A stretch of DNA of 64,000 bases from Agromyces aurantiacus (GCF_016907355.1 NZ_JAFBBW010000001.1:2604001-2668000), one strand, 5' to 3'; numbered from the stretch's first letter, positions 1-9,788 are shown. A program made the numbers and translations. The notes: generated from the letters alone by a model not told the origin.

Positions 1-683
1 TTGAGCGTCCACGCCTTCCGGCGCACGAGCACGTGCCCGCGCCGCGAGCTGAGGCGCGTCCACGGCCCGGTCTCGAAGACCGAGATCGGATCGTCGCCGA
101 GGAAACCCAGGCTGAACGCGGCGAACGCCGCGCCCGCGGGGACGTACTCGAGGCCCTCGATGCCGCGCCCCCACACCTCGGCGCGCACGCGCTGCACGAG
201 CTGCTCGCCGGTGCCCTCGGGGATGGCCGTGGCGATCTCGTCGATGCCGGCACGTGCGGCGCGCTCGAGCGTCGCGGCGTCGGTCTCGCCGAGCGGACGC
301 CAGCCGCCGCGCGGCGGCGAGATGCCCGCCCAGGTCACGGTGTTCACCTCGGGCGGTCGCGTCATGGTGACGGGTCGGCCCTCGACGTCGGCGTCGTCCT
401 CGCCGAGCTCGCCGCGAGCCCGCACGATCCGGTCGACGACCGAGCGCATGGGGACGACGACGTCGAAGTCGTCGGTCTCGAACAGCTGGAAGGTGCGCAG
501 GCCCAGCACGGTCGGGCTCTCGTCGAGGATCCCGCGCGGGTAGAGGATCGCGGTGTACACGGCGAGGATGTCGTTGCCGGCGACCAGGCGCACGGCACCG
601 TCCTCGACCCGCGCAGCGCGCTGCAGGTACGTGTGGAGGTCGCCGAGCGACAGGCTGTCGGCGAGCGTGAATTGCTGGACCAT
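1..683 (-). CDS. Conserved hypothetical protein, partial (3' end outside window)
   Basis: The minus-strand frame is open from an ATG at 683 to the window edge, about 227 residues, with no stop, so the C-terminus is missing. The protein begins MVQQFTLADS. It has mixed alpha/beta composition, with no signal peptide, membrane segment or catalytic motif I recognise. Codon use (strong GC3) matches the neighbouring real genes, which argues that this frame, and not the plus-strand frames over it, is coding. It diverges from the thioesterase gene at 780. A TAGTCT hexamer at 693-698 lies nine bases upstream of the ATG and could be its -10 box with a very short leader. I do not recognise the family and assign no function. 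Confidence 0.7.
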   Translation of the reverse strand, partial: MVQQFTLADSLSLGDLHTYLQRAARVEDGAVRLVAGNDILAVYTAILYPRGILDESPTVLGLRTFQLFETDDFDVVVPMRSVVDRIVRARGELGEDDADVEGRPVTMTRPPEVNTVTWAGISPPRGGWRPLGETDAATLERAARAGIDEIATAIPEGTGEQLVQRVRAEVWGRGIEGLEYVPAGAAFAAFSLGFLGDDPISVFETGPWTRLSSRRGHVLVRRKAWTL

Positions 684-779
684 GGCCTGTCTAGACTACC
701 GAGAGAGCGCCGCGGCCCCCGCCGCCGCGCGCCCGCCGGTGAGCGGGCCGGGCGGACGGCCGACCCAGACGGAGGAACG

Positions 780-1661
780 ATGAGCGGTTCGATCGACGGC
801 CTGCTGAGCACCCTGCGGCTCACCGACACCGGGGCGCGCACCACCGAGGACATCTTCACGGGTCCATCGCAGTGGATGCCGCTCGGCCGCGTGTTCGGCG
901 GCCAGGTGCTCGCGCAGTCCATCATCGCGGCGACCCACACGGTGCCCGAGGACCGCACGATCCACTCGATGCACGGGTACTTCCTGCGCCCCGGCGATGT
1001 CGAGCACCCGATCACGTTCTCGGTCGACCGCATCCACGACGGGCGCTCCTTCTCGACGCGGCGGACCCAGGCGTTCCAGCACGGCGAGCCGATCCTCTCG
1101 CTCATCGCGTCGTTCCAGACCCACGACGAGGGCCTCGAGCACCAGACGGAGATGCCGGTCGACCTCCCCGACCCCGAGAGCCTGCCGTCGACCGCCGACG
1201 TGCTCGGCCACCTCGACCACGACGTCGCCCGGTACTGGTCGAGCGAGCGCGCGTTCGACGTGCGCCACATCCCGTCGCCGGTGTACCTCTCCGTCGAGGG
1301 CGAGCGCGTTCCCCGGCAGGCCGTCTGGATGAAGGCCTTCGGCAAGCTGCCCGACGACCCCCGCCAGCACCGCGCCGCGCTCGCGTACGCGAGCGACTAC
1401 TCGATCCTCGAGCCCGTGCTGCGGGCGCACGGCGTCGCGTGGGCGACGCCCGGCCTCAGGGTCGCGAGCCTCGACCACGCGATGTGGTGGCATCGCGATG
1501 CGCGCGTCGACGAATGGCTGCTGTTCACCATGGCCTCGCCGTCGGCCAGCGGCGGCCGGGGACTCTCGGTCGGACGCATCCACACGCGCGACGGACGGCT
1601 GGTCGCGACCGTCGCCCAGGAGGGCATGGTCCGCGTGCCCGATCCGGGCGCCTTCGACTGA
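780..1661 (+). CDS. tesB: Acyl-CoA thioesterase II
   Basis: This 293-residue protein is a double-hotdog thioesterase of the TesB type, which hydrolyses medium- and long-chain acyl-CoA to free fatty acid and CoA in the cytoplasm. The N-terminal hotdog carries the family segment GRVFGGQVLAQ (about 36-46). By alignment to the E. coli enzyme the catalytic triad falls at D206 (in YASD), S230 (Thr in E. coli, just before LDHAMWWH) and Q280 (in AQEG). The Thr-to-Ser change is conservative. The ATG at 780 is preceded by GGAGGAACG, a strong ribosome binding site, so the much longer upstream frame is not used. The length matches the family (about 285-300). Confidence 0.93.
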   Translation: MSGSIDGLLSTLRLTDTGARTTEDIFTGPSQWMPLGRVFGGQVLAQSIIAATHTVPEDRTIHSMHGYFLRPGDVEHPITFSVDRIHDGRSFSTRRTQAFQHGEPILSLIASFQTHDEGLEHQTEMPVDLPDPESLPSTADVLGHLDHDVARYWSSERAFDVRHIPSPVYLSVEGERVPRQAVWMKAFGKLPDDPRQHRAALAYASDYSILEPVLRAHGVAWATPGLRVASLDHAMWWHRDARVDEWLLFTMASPSASGGRGLSVGRIHTRDGRLVATVAQEGMVRVPDPGAFD

Positions 1662-1774
1662 GTCCCGGCGGCGCGGCTGGGGGAACGCCGAGCAATCCTC
1701 CCGACGCGGCGTCCGGGGGCGCAGAATGGCAACGATGCCGTGCGCGACGCGGCCGGAGCAGGGAGGCGGCACCA

Positions 1775-2218
1775 ATGGACGATGCTCGTGGACTGACACG
1801 CCGGACGGCGATCGCGCTCGGTGGCGCCGGCGCTCTCGGCGGGGTGGTCACCCTGGCCGGTTGCACGACGGGCGGCGGATCGGGCGGGACCGACACGTCC
1901 GCGACGCCCGACACGAGCGCGGCGGCCGGACAGGAGGTCGCCGCCCTGGCCGACATCCCCGTCGGCGGGAGCATCGACGCGACCATCGGCGGCGAGCCCG
2001 TGCTCGTCGCGCAGCCGACCGCCGGCGAGGTCGTCGCGTTCAGCGCGATCTGCACCCACCAGGGCTGCGTCGTCGCCGCCGCGGGCGACCGGTTCGAGTG
2101 CCCCTGCCACGGCTCGGTGTTCGATGCCGCCACAGGCGACGTGCTCCAGGGACCCGCGCCCGACCCGTTGCCCTCGGTCCCGGTGAGCGTCGAGGGCGAC
2201 CGCGTGGTGGCGGGCTGA
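1775..2218 (+). CDS. Tat-exported Rieske [2Fe-2S] lipoprotein
   Basis: This is a 147-residue protein. The N-terminus has a twin-arginine pair (LTRRTAIALG) followed by a hydrophobic stretch ending in the lipobox LAGC, so it should be exported folded by Tat and lipid-anchored on the outer face of the membrane. A low-complexity Gly/Thr/Ser linker follows. The Rieske domain holds both cluster-binding boxes, CTHQGC and CPCHGS, near residues 94-117, giving two Cys and two His ligands for a high-potential [2Fe-2S] centre. GGGAGG lies 8 bases before the ATG. The next gene starts 2 bases after the stop, suggesting a two-gene operon with a membrane partner. The electron donor and acceptor cannot be read from the sequence. 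Confidence 0.88.
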   Translation: MDDARGLTRRTAIALGGAGALGGVVTLAGCTTGGGSGGTDTSATPDTSAAAGQEVAALADIPVGGSIDATIGGEPVLVAQPTAGEVVAFSAICTHQGCVVAAAGDRFECPCHGSVFDAATGDVLQGPAPDPLPSVPVSVEGDRVVAG

Positions 2219-2220
2219 CG

Positions 2221-2787
2221 ATGGAGCTCCAGATCGCCGGGCTCCCGCTGCACATCCTCCTGGTCCACGTCGTCGTCGTGGGAGTGCCGCTCCTCGCGGT
2301 CGTCCTCGTCGTGCTGTCGGCGTGGCCCGCCGCGCGTCGCGCGCTCTGGCTCGTCACGCTGATCGCGGCGCTCGTGCTGCTCGGCCTGACCTACCTCACG
2401 ATCGAGTCCGGCGAATGGCTGGAGGATCGGGTCGCCGAGACGCCGCTGACCGAGCAGCACACCGGTCAGGGCGAGGACATCCTGCCGTGGATGATCGCGC
2501 TCACCGTGGTCGCGGCACTGGTCGCGGCGCTCGCGATCGTGGAGCGCCGCGAGCGTCGCGGACGCACCGATGCGGAGGTCGCCGCGAACCGCGGCATCAC
2601 GTCGACCGTGGCGCGTCGGAGCCCGGCGCGCTCGGCGATCGCGGTGCTGCTGATCGTCGCCGCGGTCGGGGTCGGCATCGGCTCGGTGTGGACGATGGTC
2701 CTCATCGGCGACTCCGGTGCGCGCGCCGTCTGGCAGGGGTCGTTCAGCGATCAGCCGTCGGGCGAGGGCGAGGGCGGTGACGACTGA
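2221..2787 (+). CDS. DUF2231-like multi-pass membrane protein
   Basis: This is a 188-residue integral membrane protein with four predicted helices, near residues 8-30, 40-58, 85-107 and 140-160. The opening LPLHILLVHVVVVGVPL resembles the start of DUF2231 proteins, which also begin with a Leu-Pro-x-His helix. The His residues in helix 1 (H11, H16) could ligate heme or simply be conserved; this is inference. The gene starts two bases after the Rieske gene stop, so the two are almost certainly cotranscribed and perhaps form a redox module. The acidic Gly-rich tail (GEGEGGDD) is unstructured. It converges on the minus-strand thioesterase gene 18 bases downstream. Confidence 0.75.
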   Translation: MELQIAGLPLHILLVHVVVVGVPLLAVVLVVLSAWPAARRALWLVTLIAALVLLGLTYLTIESGEWLEDRVAETPLTEQHTGQGEDILPWMIALTVVAALVAALAIVERRERRGRTDAEVAANRGITSTVARRSPARSAIAVLLIVAAVGVGIGSVWTMVLIGDSGARAVWQGSFSDQPSGEGEGGDD

Positions 2788-2805
2788 CCGCGGCGGGCGC
2801 CGAGC

Positions 2806-3285
2806 TCAGCGACGCCGGAACGCGATCGGCTCGCCGAGGTAGGGCTCCCACGCCGCCCGCTCCGCCTCGGTGATGCGACGCGGCGTCTCGGTGGCCGCGT
2901 CGACGAGCACGATCGTGGTGACCGCGCGCGTGTAGAGCGTGCGCGGCTCGGACCCGACGGGCGAGTACACCTCGTAGCAGACGTCGAGGCTCGCGCCGCC
3001 CATGTGGCCGATCCACAGCTCGATGTCGAGCGGGAGGCGCTGGTACGGGATCGGCGCGAGGTACTCGACCTCCTGCCGGGCGATGAGGGTGAGCGTCGCC
3101 GATCCGGGCGTCGCGTCGAGCACCGCGGTGGAGGCTCCGACGGCGTGCTCGGCGGTGCCGTCGTCGTTCACCCAGAACGCCTGGATGCGAGCCTCCTCGA
3201 GGAGGCTCAGCATCCGGGCGTTGTTGACGTGGCCGTACGCGTCGAGGTCGCTCCAGCGGAGCGGCGTGGGCACGTGCAGCCGCAC
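2806..3285 (-). CDS. Acyl-CoA thioesterase, 4HBT (single hotdog) family
   Basis: This 159-residue single-hotdog protein is of the 4-hydroxybenzoyl-CoA thioesterase/YbgC type. The diagnostic N-terminal segment is WSDLDAYGHVNNARML (about 11-26), where the Asp in the D-x-x-GHVNN signature is the catalytic residue of the family. It probably hydrolyses short or medium acyl-CoA thioesters in the cytoplasm; the substrate cannot be deduced. I chose the GTG at 3285 because it lies one base after the ettA stop codon and follows a GAGGGA site. Longer versions of this frame run into ettA and are not credible. It is cotranscribed behind ettA. Confidence 0.85.
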   Translation of the reverse strand: MRLHVPTPLRWSDLDAYGHVNNARMLSLLEEARIQAFWVNDDGTAEHAVGASTAVLDATPGSATLTLIARQEVEYLAPIPYQRLPLDIELWIGHMGGASLDVCYEVYSPVGSEPRTLYTRAVTTIVLVDAATETPRRITEAERAAWEPYLGEPIAFRRR

Positions 3286-3286
3286 G

Positions 3287-4969
<1,683 letters not shown>

Positions 4970-4973
4970 GTCG

Positions 4974-5480
4974 CTACCAGTCTATGGGGCGGGTGGACCC
5001 GACCAGACAGCCGCCCGTGCCGAGCGCGGGGCGGACGGCACTGTGGTACCCGTCGGACTTGGGCCCGTACTGGCCGATCAGGCACTCCCCCGCGAATTCG
5101 ACCGAGAACTGGATCGAGTCGGCCGGGTCGCCGATGGTCGTGGTGTCGGCCGTCACCTGCATGGCCGCGCGATCGAATCCGGCCGCGGTGAGCGCGTCGA
5201 CGAACGCACGGCCGCCCGCCCCGGCGTCGTCGGCGATCACGGCGCGGCTCACCGCGTCGAAGTAGGCGAGGTTGTCGGCTGCGGAGCCCTCGGGCCGCAA
5301 GGCGGGCGGGGGCTGATCGGCGGCTGGTGTCGCGCTGGGTCCGGCGGACGCCGACGCCGTCGGGCTCGCCGGCGGCGCGCCAGTCGGGTCGGTCGGCGCC
5401 GCCGAGGTGCAGGCCGAGAGCGCCACCACCGCGCCCGCGCCGAGCGCGCCGAGTGCCGACACCGCCATCCGCCGACCCAT
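4974..5480 (-). CDS. Hypothetical secreted lipoprotein
   Basis: This is a 168-residue protein. The N-terminus (MGRRMAVSALGALG) is a basic then hydrophobic signal peptide ending in the lipobox ALSAC near residue 24, so it should be lipidated outside the membrane. A 40-residue Pro/Ala/Thr/Ser linker follows, then a globular domain with two Cys near the C-terminus (in GECLIG and GGCLVG) that could form a disulfide outside the cell. The domain resembles small actinobacterial lipoproteins annotated DUF6993, but I cannot confirm that. GAGGGG precedes the ATG. The stop lies 5 bases before ettA, so readthrough into ettA is possible. Confidence 0.75.
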   Translation of the reverse strand: MGRRMAVSALGALGAGAVVALSACTSAAPTDPTGAPPASPTASASAGPSATPAADQPPPALRPEGSAADNLAYFDAVSRAVIADDAGAGGRAFVDALTAAGFDRAAMQVTADTTTIGDPADSIQFSVEFAGECLIGQYGPKSDGYHSAVRPALGTGGCLVGSTRPIDW

Positions 5481-5561
5481 CGCACCCCTCGTCCGTCACC
5501 CAGCTGCCGCAGCGCCGAGTCTACGACGGCGCCCGGCGGCACGCCGGCCGCACCCCGCAGG

Positions 5562-6170
5562 TCAGACGAGCATGCGCTCGGCCTCGACCTCCTCGACTTC
5601 GGACGAGTCGACGTGCTCGCCCGCGTCGTCGCGGTCGTCGCGGTCGTCGCGCTCGTCGCGGTCGTCACCCCCGAGCGGCTCACCCGTGACGGTCGCCGTG
5701 GCGTCCCACCCGTTGCCGGGGACCGCCCAGGCATCCTCGACCGCCGCAAGCGACGTGCCGCCCGCGTGGGGAGCGTCGGCGGGATCGCCCTCCGGGACCT
5801 CCGCGGGCTTGGCGACGCTGCGCTTCGCGTACTGCGCGACGCCCCACGTCAGGTCGTGACCGAGCGACTCGGCCTCGATCTCGATCGCGGTGCCCGACTT
5901 CTCCTCGGTCTGCCACGCGCGCACCCGCAGCCGCCCGTGCACGACCACGCGCTGGCCCTTGCGGATCGACTCCGCGGCGTTCAGCGCCAGCTGGCGGAAC
6001 GTCGAGACGGTGTACCAGTTGGTCTCGCCGTCGGTCCACTGCCCGGTCGAGCGGTCGAAGTAGCGCCGGGTCGACGCGAGCCGGAAGTTCGTGATGGGGA
6101 GTCCGGCGGGGGTGACGGTGTGGCGCGGGTCGTTGCCCACGACGCCGGTCACCGTGATGAGGTCGGTCAT
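5562..6170 (-). CDS. ssb: Single-stranded DNA-binding protein (SSB paralogue)
   Basis: This 202-residue protein has a clear OB-fold: VTGVVGNDPRHTVTPAG, then the NWYTVSTFRQLA and GQRVVVHGRLRVRAW strands (residues 1-110). It binds single-stranded DNA as a tetramer in replication and repair. The C-terminal half is an acidic tail with Asp/Arg repeats (DDRDERDDRDDRDD, about 170-185). It lacks the canonical DDIPF-type tip: it ends ERMLV, so docking of replication partners through the tip is doubtful. This fits the second SSB common in actinobacteria better than the essential SSB linked to rpsF and rpsR. I chose the ATG at 6170, with GGAG six bases upstream, over the GTG at 6182, which has no site. 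Confidence 0.88.
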   Translation of the reverse strand: MTDLITVTGVVGNDPRHTVTPAGLPITNFRLASTRRYFDRSTGQWTDGETNWYTVSTFRQLALNAAESIRKGQRVVVHGRLRVRAWQTEEKSGTAIEIEAESLGHDLTWGVAQYAKRSVAKPAEVPEGDPADAPHAGGTSLAAVEDAWAVPGNGWDATATVTGEPLGGDDRDERDDRDDRDDAGEHVDSSEVEEVEAERMLV

Positions 6171-6216
6171 GTTCTGCTCCACAGGGGTCGGCGCCGCCGC
6201 GGATCGGCGGCTCGCG

Positions 6217-6253
6217 GCATCCGGGGCCCTCGTGCCGGAACGACCCCGGATGC
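6217..6253. terminator. Hairpin between msrA and ssb
   Basis: GCATCCGGGG (6217-6226) pairs perfectly with CCCCGGATGC (6244-6253) around a 17-base loop. It lies about 95 bases past the msrA stop and 47 bases upstream of the ssb ATG, all on the minus strand. There is no T-run, so it could be a weak terminator, a processing site or an ssb leader element. The rest of the 178-base gap shows nothing further. Confidence 0.4.
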
Positions 6254-6348
6254 CGCTGACCTCAGCGTGCCGGGACCCACGCGATCCCCGGGCCCACCCA
6301 GGCCCGACCGGGGCCGGCGAACGGCGCGGACCGCCTGTGGAGGAGGAG

Positions 6349-6873
6349 TCAGGCGACGATGTAGTCGGTGTATGAACGCCGGATCTTGTTGACCTTCGGC
6401 AGCGCGACCGCGAGGCAGTAGCCCTGCCCGGGGTTCTTGGCGAAGAAGTCCTGGTGGTACTCCTCGGCGCGGTAGAACTCGCCGAGCGGCTCGATGGTCG
6501 TCACGATCTCGCCCGGCCACCAGTCGGCCGCGCGCTCGCGCGCCTGCTCGAACAGCTCCCGCTGCGCCTCGCCCTCGAAGAACATCGCGGAGCGGTACTG
6601 CGTGCCGACGTCGGCACCCTGCCGGTTCAGCTGCGTCGGGTCGTGCAGCGTGAAGAAGACGTCGAGGATCACCTCGCGCGGGATCACGTCGGGATCGAAG
6701 TCGACCCGCACGGCCTCGGCGTGGCCGGTCGCGCCGGTGCAGACGAGTTCGTACGACGGGTTCGGGAGCGAGCCGCCCGTGTAGCCCGACACGACGTCGT
6801 GCACGCCGCGCAGCGTGCGGTAGACGGCATCCAGGCACCAGAAGCAGCCGCCGGCGAGAACGAAGCTTTCCAT
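6349..6873 (-). CDS. msrA: Peptide methionine (S)-S-oxide reductase MsrA
   Basis: MsrA reduces the S epimer of methionine sulfoxide in proteins, repairing oxidative damage in the cytoplasm with thioredoxin as reductant. The catalytic motif GCFWC is at residues 9-13 and the nucleophilic Cys is the first of the pair. The family segments GYTGGSLPNPSYE and EEYHQDF are present. At 174 residues it is standard length. An ATG at 6879 is in frame, but the -10 box TAGCCT (6880-6885) sits exactly six bases before the ATG at 6873, so a leaderless start at 6873 is more likely. It shares a two-way promoter with the divergent aldo/keto reductase, hinting at co-regulation of two redox or detoxification functions. 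Confidence 0.93.
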   Translation of the reverse strand: MESFVLAGGCFWCLDAVYRTLRGVHDVVSGYTGGSLPNPSYELVCTGATGHAEAVRVDFDPDVIPREVILDVFFTLHDPTQLNRQGADVGTQYRSAMFFEGEAQRELFEQARERAADWWPGEIVTTIEPLGEFYRAEEYHQDFFAKNPGQGYCLAVALPKVNKIRRSYTDYIVA

Positions 6874-6878
6874 CGCCA

Positions 6879-6885
6879 TAGGCTA
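6879..6885. promoter_or_regulatory. Two-way -10 element for msrA and aldo/keto reductase
   Basis: The heptamer TAGGCTA reads TAGGCT on the plus strand (6879-6884), six bases before the ATG at 6891, and TAGCCT on the minus strand (6885-6880), six bases before the ATG at 6873. Both transcripts would begin at or next to the start codon with no leader. The spacing is symmetrical. I see no strong -35 box on either side. Confidence 0.65.
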
Positions 6886-6890
6886 ACCGC

Positions 6891-7898
6891 ATGACCTTCG
6901 CCGCTGTTCCCGAGCGCTACGACCGCATGACCTACAACCGGATCGGCCGCAGCGGCCTGAAGCTCCCGGCGCTCTCGCTCGGGCTGTGGCATAACTTCGG
7001 CCACGACCGGCCGCTCGACACGCAGCGCGCGATCGTGCGCCGCGCGTTCGACCTCGGCGTCACCCACTTCGACCTCGCGAACAACTACGGGCCGCCTCCC
7101 GGCAGCGCGGAGGAGAACTTCGGCCGGCTGCTCGCCACCGACCTGAAACCCTACCGCGACGAGCTCATCGTGTCGTCGAAGGCGGGCTACCTCATGTGGG
7201 ACGGCCCCTACGGGGAGTGGGGTTCGCGCAAGAACCTGCTCGCCTCGCTCGACCAGAGCCTCGGACGTCTCGGGCTCGACTACGTGGACGTGTTCTACTC
7301 GCACCGCCCAGACCCCGAGACGCCCGTCGAGGAGACGATGGGCGCCCTCGCGCACGCCATGCGGCAGGGCAAGGCGCTCTACGTCGGCGTCTCCAACTAC
7401 TCCCCCGAGCAGACCCGCCGCGCGGCCGAGGCGCTCGCGGCCGAGGGCGTGCCGCTGACCATCCACCAGCCGAGGTACTCGATGTTCGACCGGCACATCG
7501 AGGAGGGCCTCTTCCCCGTGCTCGACGAGGTCGGCGCCTCGGCGATCGTGTTCTCGCCGCTGGCCCAGGGCCTGCTGACCGATCGGTACCTCTCCGGCGA
7601 GGTGCCCGCCGGCTCGCGCGCCGCGACGAGCCACTTCCTGCCCGCCGACCGCATCAGCGAGGAGTACCTCGAACGCGCCCGCGCGCTCAACGAGATCGCG
7701 CTCGGGCGCGGCCAGTCGCTCGCGCAGCTCGCGCTCTCGTGGGTGCTGCGGGTGCCCCAGGTGGCGAGCGCGCTCATCGGCGCCTCGAGCGTCGCGCAGC
7801 TCGAGCAGAACGTCGCGGCGCTCGACGCGGCGCCGCTCACCGACGACGAGATCGCGGCGATCGAGCCGTTCGCGGCGCACGGCACCGCCCTCGGCTGA
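6891..7898 (+). CDS. Aldo/keto reductase, YghZ/GPR type
   Basis: This 335-residue TIM-barrel NADPH-dependent oxidoreductase has its catalytic tetrad at D61, Y66, K97 and H138 (in HFDLANNYG, SSKAGY and YSHRPD). The N-terminus MTYNRIGRSGLKLPALSLGLWHNFG is typical of the YghZ/IolS branch, which reduces small aldehydes such as L-glyceraldehyde 3-phosphate or methylglyoxal. The C-terminal cofactor segment (LIGASSVAQLEQN) recognises the 2'-phosphate of NADPH. It probably detoxifies reactive carbonyls. The promoter overlaps the first codons of msrA on the other strand, and the -10 box TAGGCT is six bases before the ATG, so the transcript is probably leaderless. The substrate is inferred from the family. 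Confidence 0.9.
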   Translation: MTFAAVPERYDRMTYNRIGRSGLKLPALSLGLWHNFGHDRPLDTQRAIVRRAFDLGVTHFDLANNYGPPPGSAEENFGRLLATDLKPYRDELIVSSKAGYLMWDGPYGEWGSRKNLLASLDQSLGRLGLDYVDVFYSHRPDPETPVEETMGALAHAMRQGKALYVGVSNYSPEQTRRAAEALAAEGVPLTIHQPRYSMFDRHIEEGLFPVLDEVGASAIVFSPLAQGLLTDRYLSGEVPAGSRAATSHFLPADRISEEYLERARALNEIALGRGQSLAQLALSWVLRVPQVASALIGASSVAQLEQNVAALDAAPLTDDEIAAIEPFAAHGTALG

Positions 7899-7983
7899 CG
7901 CCGCCCGGCCGGTCACCCGGCACGCGGGAACGGCCCGCGGTGGCACGCCGACCGGCCTGCCGGGCGGCGCGCCCGCGCGGCGC

Positions 7984-7989
7984 TACCCT
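7984..7989 (+). promoter_or_regulatory. Leaderless -10 box
   Basis: TACCCT is followed by six bases and then the ATG at 7996. No Shine-Dalgarno sequence is present, consistent with a transcript starting at the ATG. Confidence 0.55.
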
Positions 7990-7995
7990 TCGCTC

Positions 7996-8703
7996 ATGCA
8001 GTGGTGGAATGACTTCGTCGGCTGGGTCCTCTCCGATGCCGCTCGCCCGATCCTCTTCGCGGCTGCGGTGATCTTCGTCTCGCTCATGGCCGCCGGGCTG
8101 CTCTCGGCGTGGATCGCGCGCCGCGCGGTGCGCGGCATCATCCGCCAGCGCGACCGCGAGCTGCGCAACGCGGCCGTCGCGGCGCTCATCGACGCGGCCA
8201 CCGAGGCATCCGTCTGGAACTCGCTCACGCCCCAGGAGCAGGTGCTCGCCGACCGCGCGGTCGGGCAGGCCGACATCCAGGTGCGGCTGCTGCCCATCAA
8301 GGGCTCGGATGTCGCGGCCGACTGGGCCGCGCACCAGCTGCACGAGCTCAAGCGGGCCTCGGCGACGTTCGGCTACCAGCTCGACCCCGCCGTGGTGGAG
8401 TTCCGCGAGCGCCTGCTCGAATGGCAGCGCCACCCGTCGCGCACCCGCCGCGACTTCCGGAACGACCTCGACCGCTGGCGCGCGCAACGCGACGAGCCGG
8501 GCCAGGCGCTCGCCACCGAGCAGGACGCGTGGGTCGCCGAGCAGCACCACGACCGCTACGCCGACGCGCCCCTGCCCGAGCCGTCCGCCACGCCCGCGGC
8601 GGACACGGCGGCGATCGACGCCACCCCCGCCGACGACGCGATCGCCGACGCCGACACGGACCGTCGGCCGGTGGGGCAGCGCGACACCGTGGCGACGGAC
8701 TGA
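7996..8703 (+). CDS. Hypothetical single-pass membrane protein
   Basis: This is a 235-residue protein. One hydrophobic helix at about 16-40 (PILFAAAVIFVSLMAAGLL) is followed by a basic segment (ARRAVRGIIRQRDRELR), so the C-terminal bulk should be cytoplasmic. Residues 45-180 are predicted helical and rich in Arg, Glu and Gln. The last 50 residues are an Asp/Ala/Pro-rich unstructured tail. I see no enzymatic motif. Similar proteins are common beside housekeeping genes in Microbacteriaceae, but I know of no function. It converges with nadE, with 24 bases between the stops. Confidence 0.78.
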   Translation: MQWWNDFVGWVLSDAARPILFAAAVIFVSLMAAGLLSAWIARRAVRGIIRQRDRELRNAAVAALIDAATEASVWNSLTPQEQVLADRAVGQADIQVRLLPIKGSDVAADWAAHQLHELKRASATFGYQLDPAVVEFRERLLEWQRHPSRTRRDFRNDLDRWRAQRDEPGQALATEQDAWVAEQHHDRYADAPLPEPSATPAADTAAIDATPADDAIADADTDRRPVGQRDTVATD

Positions 8704-8727
8704 CCGCGCCCGGTCAGGCCCGTCGGA

Positions 8728-9552
8728 TCAGCCGCGCCACCAGTCGTCGAACATCGTGACCGGCTCGGCGCGCTTGTGCCGGGTCTGGAGGAACCTGGCC
8801 TCGATCTTCTCGGCGACCTCGGGGGCGATGTCGCCGCCCTCGAGGTACTCGTCGATGTCGGAGTAGCGCAGCCCGAGGTTGGCCTCGTCGGCCTGGCCCG
8901 GGTCGTGGTCGAGCAGGTCGGCCGTCGGCACCTTCTGGTGGAGCCGCTCGGGCGCACCGAGGTGCACCATCAGCGCACGACCCTGGCGCTTGGTGAGCCC
9001 GGACAGGGGCAGCAGGTCGGCCCCGCCGTCGCCGTACTTCGTGAAGAAGCCCGTGACCGCCTCGGCGGCATGGTCGGTGCCGACGACGAGGAGCCCGCCC
9101 TCGCCGGCCAGCGCGTACTGCGCGACCATCCGCATGCGGGCCTTCACGTTGCCCTTGCCGAAATCGCTCACCGGCGTGCCCGCCGCAGCCTCGAACTCGG
9201 CCGCGAGGCCGTCGACCCCGCCCTTGATGTTGAAGGTCACCGTCTCGGCGGGCCGGATGAAGTCGAGCGCGAGCTGCGCGTCGGCCTCGTCGCGCTGCAC
9301 GCCGTACGGCAGTCGCACCGCCACGAACCGCGCCGCGCGGCCCTCGTCCGCCAGTTCCTCGACCGCCAGCTGGCACAACCGCCCGGCGAGGGAGGAGTCC
9401 TGGCCCCCGCTGATGCCGAGGATCAGCCCCTTGGCTCCTGAGGCCACGACGTAGTCCTTGAGGAAGCCGACGCGCCGGCGCACCTGCTCGGCCGGGTCGA
9501 CGACGGGTTCGACGTGGAGTTCTTCGATGATCCGAGCCTGGAGGTCGCGCAT
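8728..9552 (-). CDS. nadE: Ammonia-dependent NAD(+) synthetase
   Basis: This is a 274-residue NadE of the short type, without the glutaminase domain. It converts deamido-NAD, ATP and ammonia to NAD, the last step of NAD synthesis. The PP-loop SGGQDSS (48-54) binds the ATP pyrophosphate. The substrate-binding segments [10 protein letters not shown] and [19 protein letters not shown] are conserved, as is the C-terminal KRAEP region. The length matches E. coli NadE (275). The -10 box TAGGGT (9559-9564) is six bases upstream of the ATG, so the transcript is probably leaderless. Confidence 0.96.
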   Translation of the reverse strand: MRDLQARIIEELHVEPVVDPAEQVRRRVGFLKDYVVASGAKGLILGISGGQDSSLAGRLCQLAVEELADEGRAARFVAVRLPYGVQRDEADAQLALDFIRPAETVTFNIKGGVDGLAAEFEAAAGTPVSDFGKGNVKARMRMVAQYALAGEGGLLVVGTDHAAEAVTGFFTKYGDGGADLLPLSGLTKRQGRALMVHLGAPERLHQKVPTADLLDHDPGQADEANLGLRYSDIDEYLEGGDIAPEVAEKIEARFLQTRHKRAEPVTMFDDWWRG

Positions 9553-9558
9553 GCCACG

Positions 9559-9564
9559 ACCCTA
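9559..9564 (-). promoter_or_regulatory. Leaderless -10 box of nadE
   Basis: On the minus strand TAGGGT is followed by CGTGGC and then the nadE ATG (9552). No ribosome binding site is visible. Confidence 0.55.
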
Positions 9565-9642
9565 CGGCACGCATGTGACGGGCGGATGTCGCTCGCAGCC
9601 CACGCACGGCTCGCGCTCGGCGCTCTCGCGGGGCATGCTCGG

Positions 9643-9715
9643 CGCCCTCGGCAGGAATCGAACCTGCGACCAAGAGATTAGAAGGCTCCTGCTCTATCCG
9701 CTGAGCTACGAGGGC
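9643..9715 (-). tRNA. tRNA-Arg (anticodon TCT)
   Basis: Read on the minus strand, the acceptor GCCCTCG (from 9715) pairs with CGAGGGC (9650-9644), with discriminator G at 9643. The D arm is GCTC/GAGC, and the T arm GCAGG-TTCGATT-CCTGC is perfect. The anticodon loop CTTCTAA reads TCT, decoding AGA (and AGG). The anticodon stem has a mismatch at position 31:39 (C opposite T) and a G-T at 27:43. CCA is not encoded (CCG follows). A -10-like TATCGT lies at 9727-9732, eleven bases upstream. Confidence 0.93.
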
Positions 9716-9788
9716 CGATCGCCACCACGATACCGCAGCCGCCCGGGACGCTCCCGGACATGCACGGGGCGGTGTCGGGGCGCACGAT

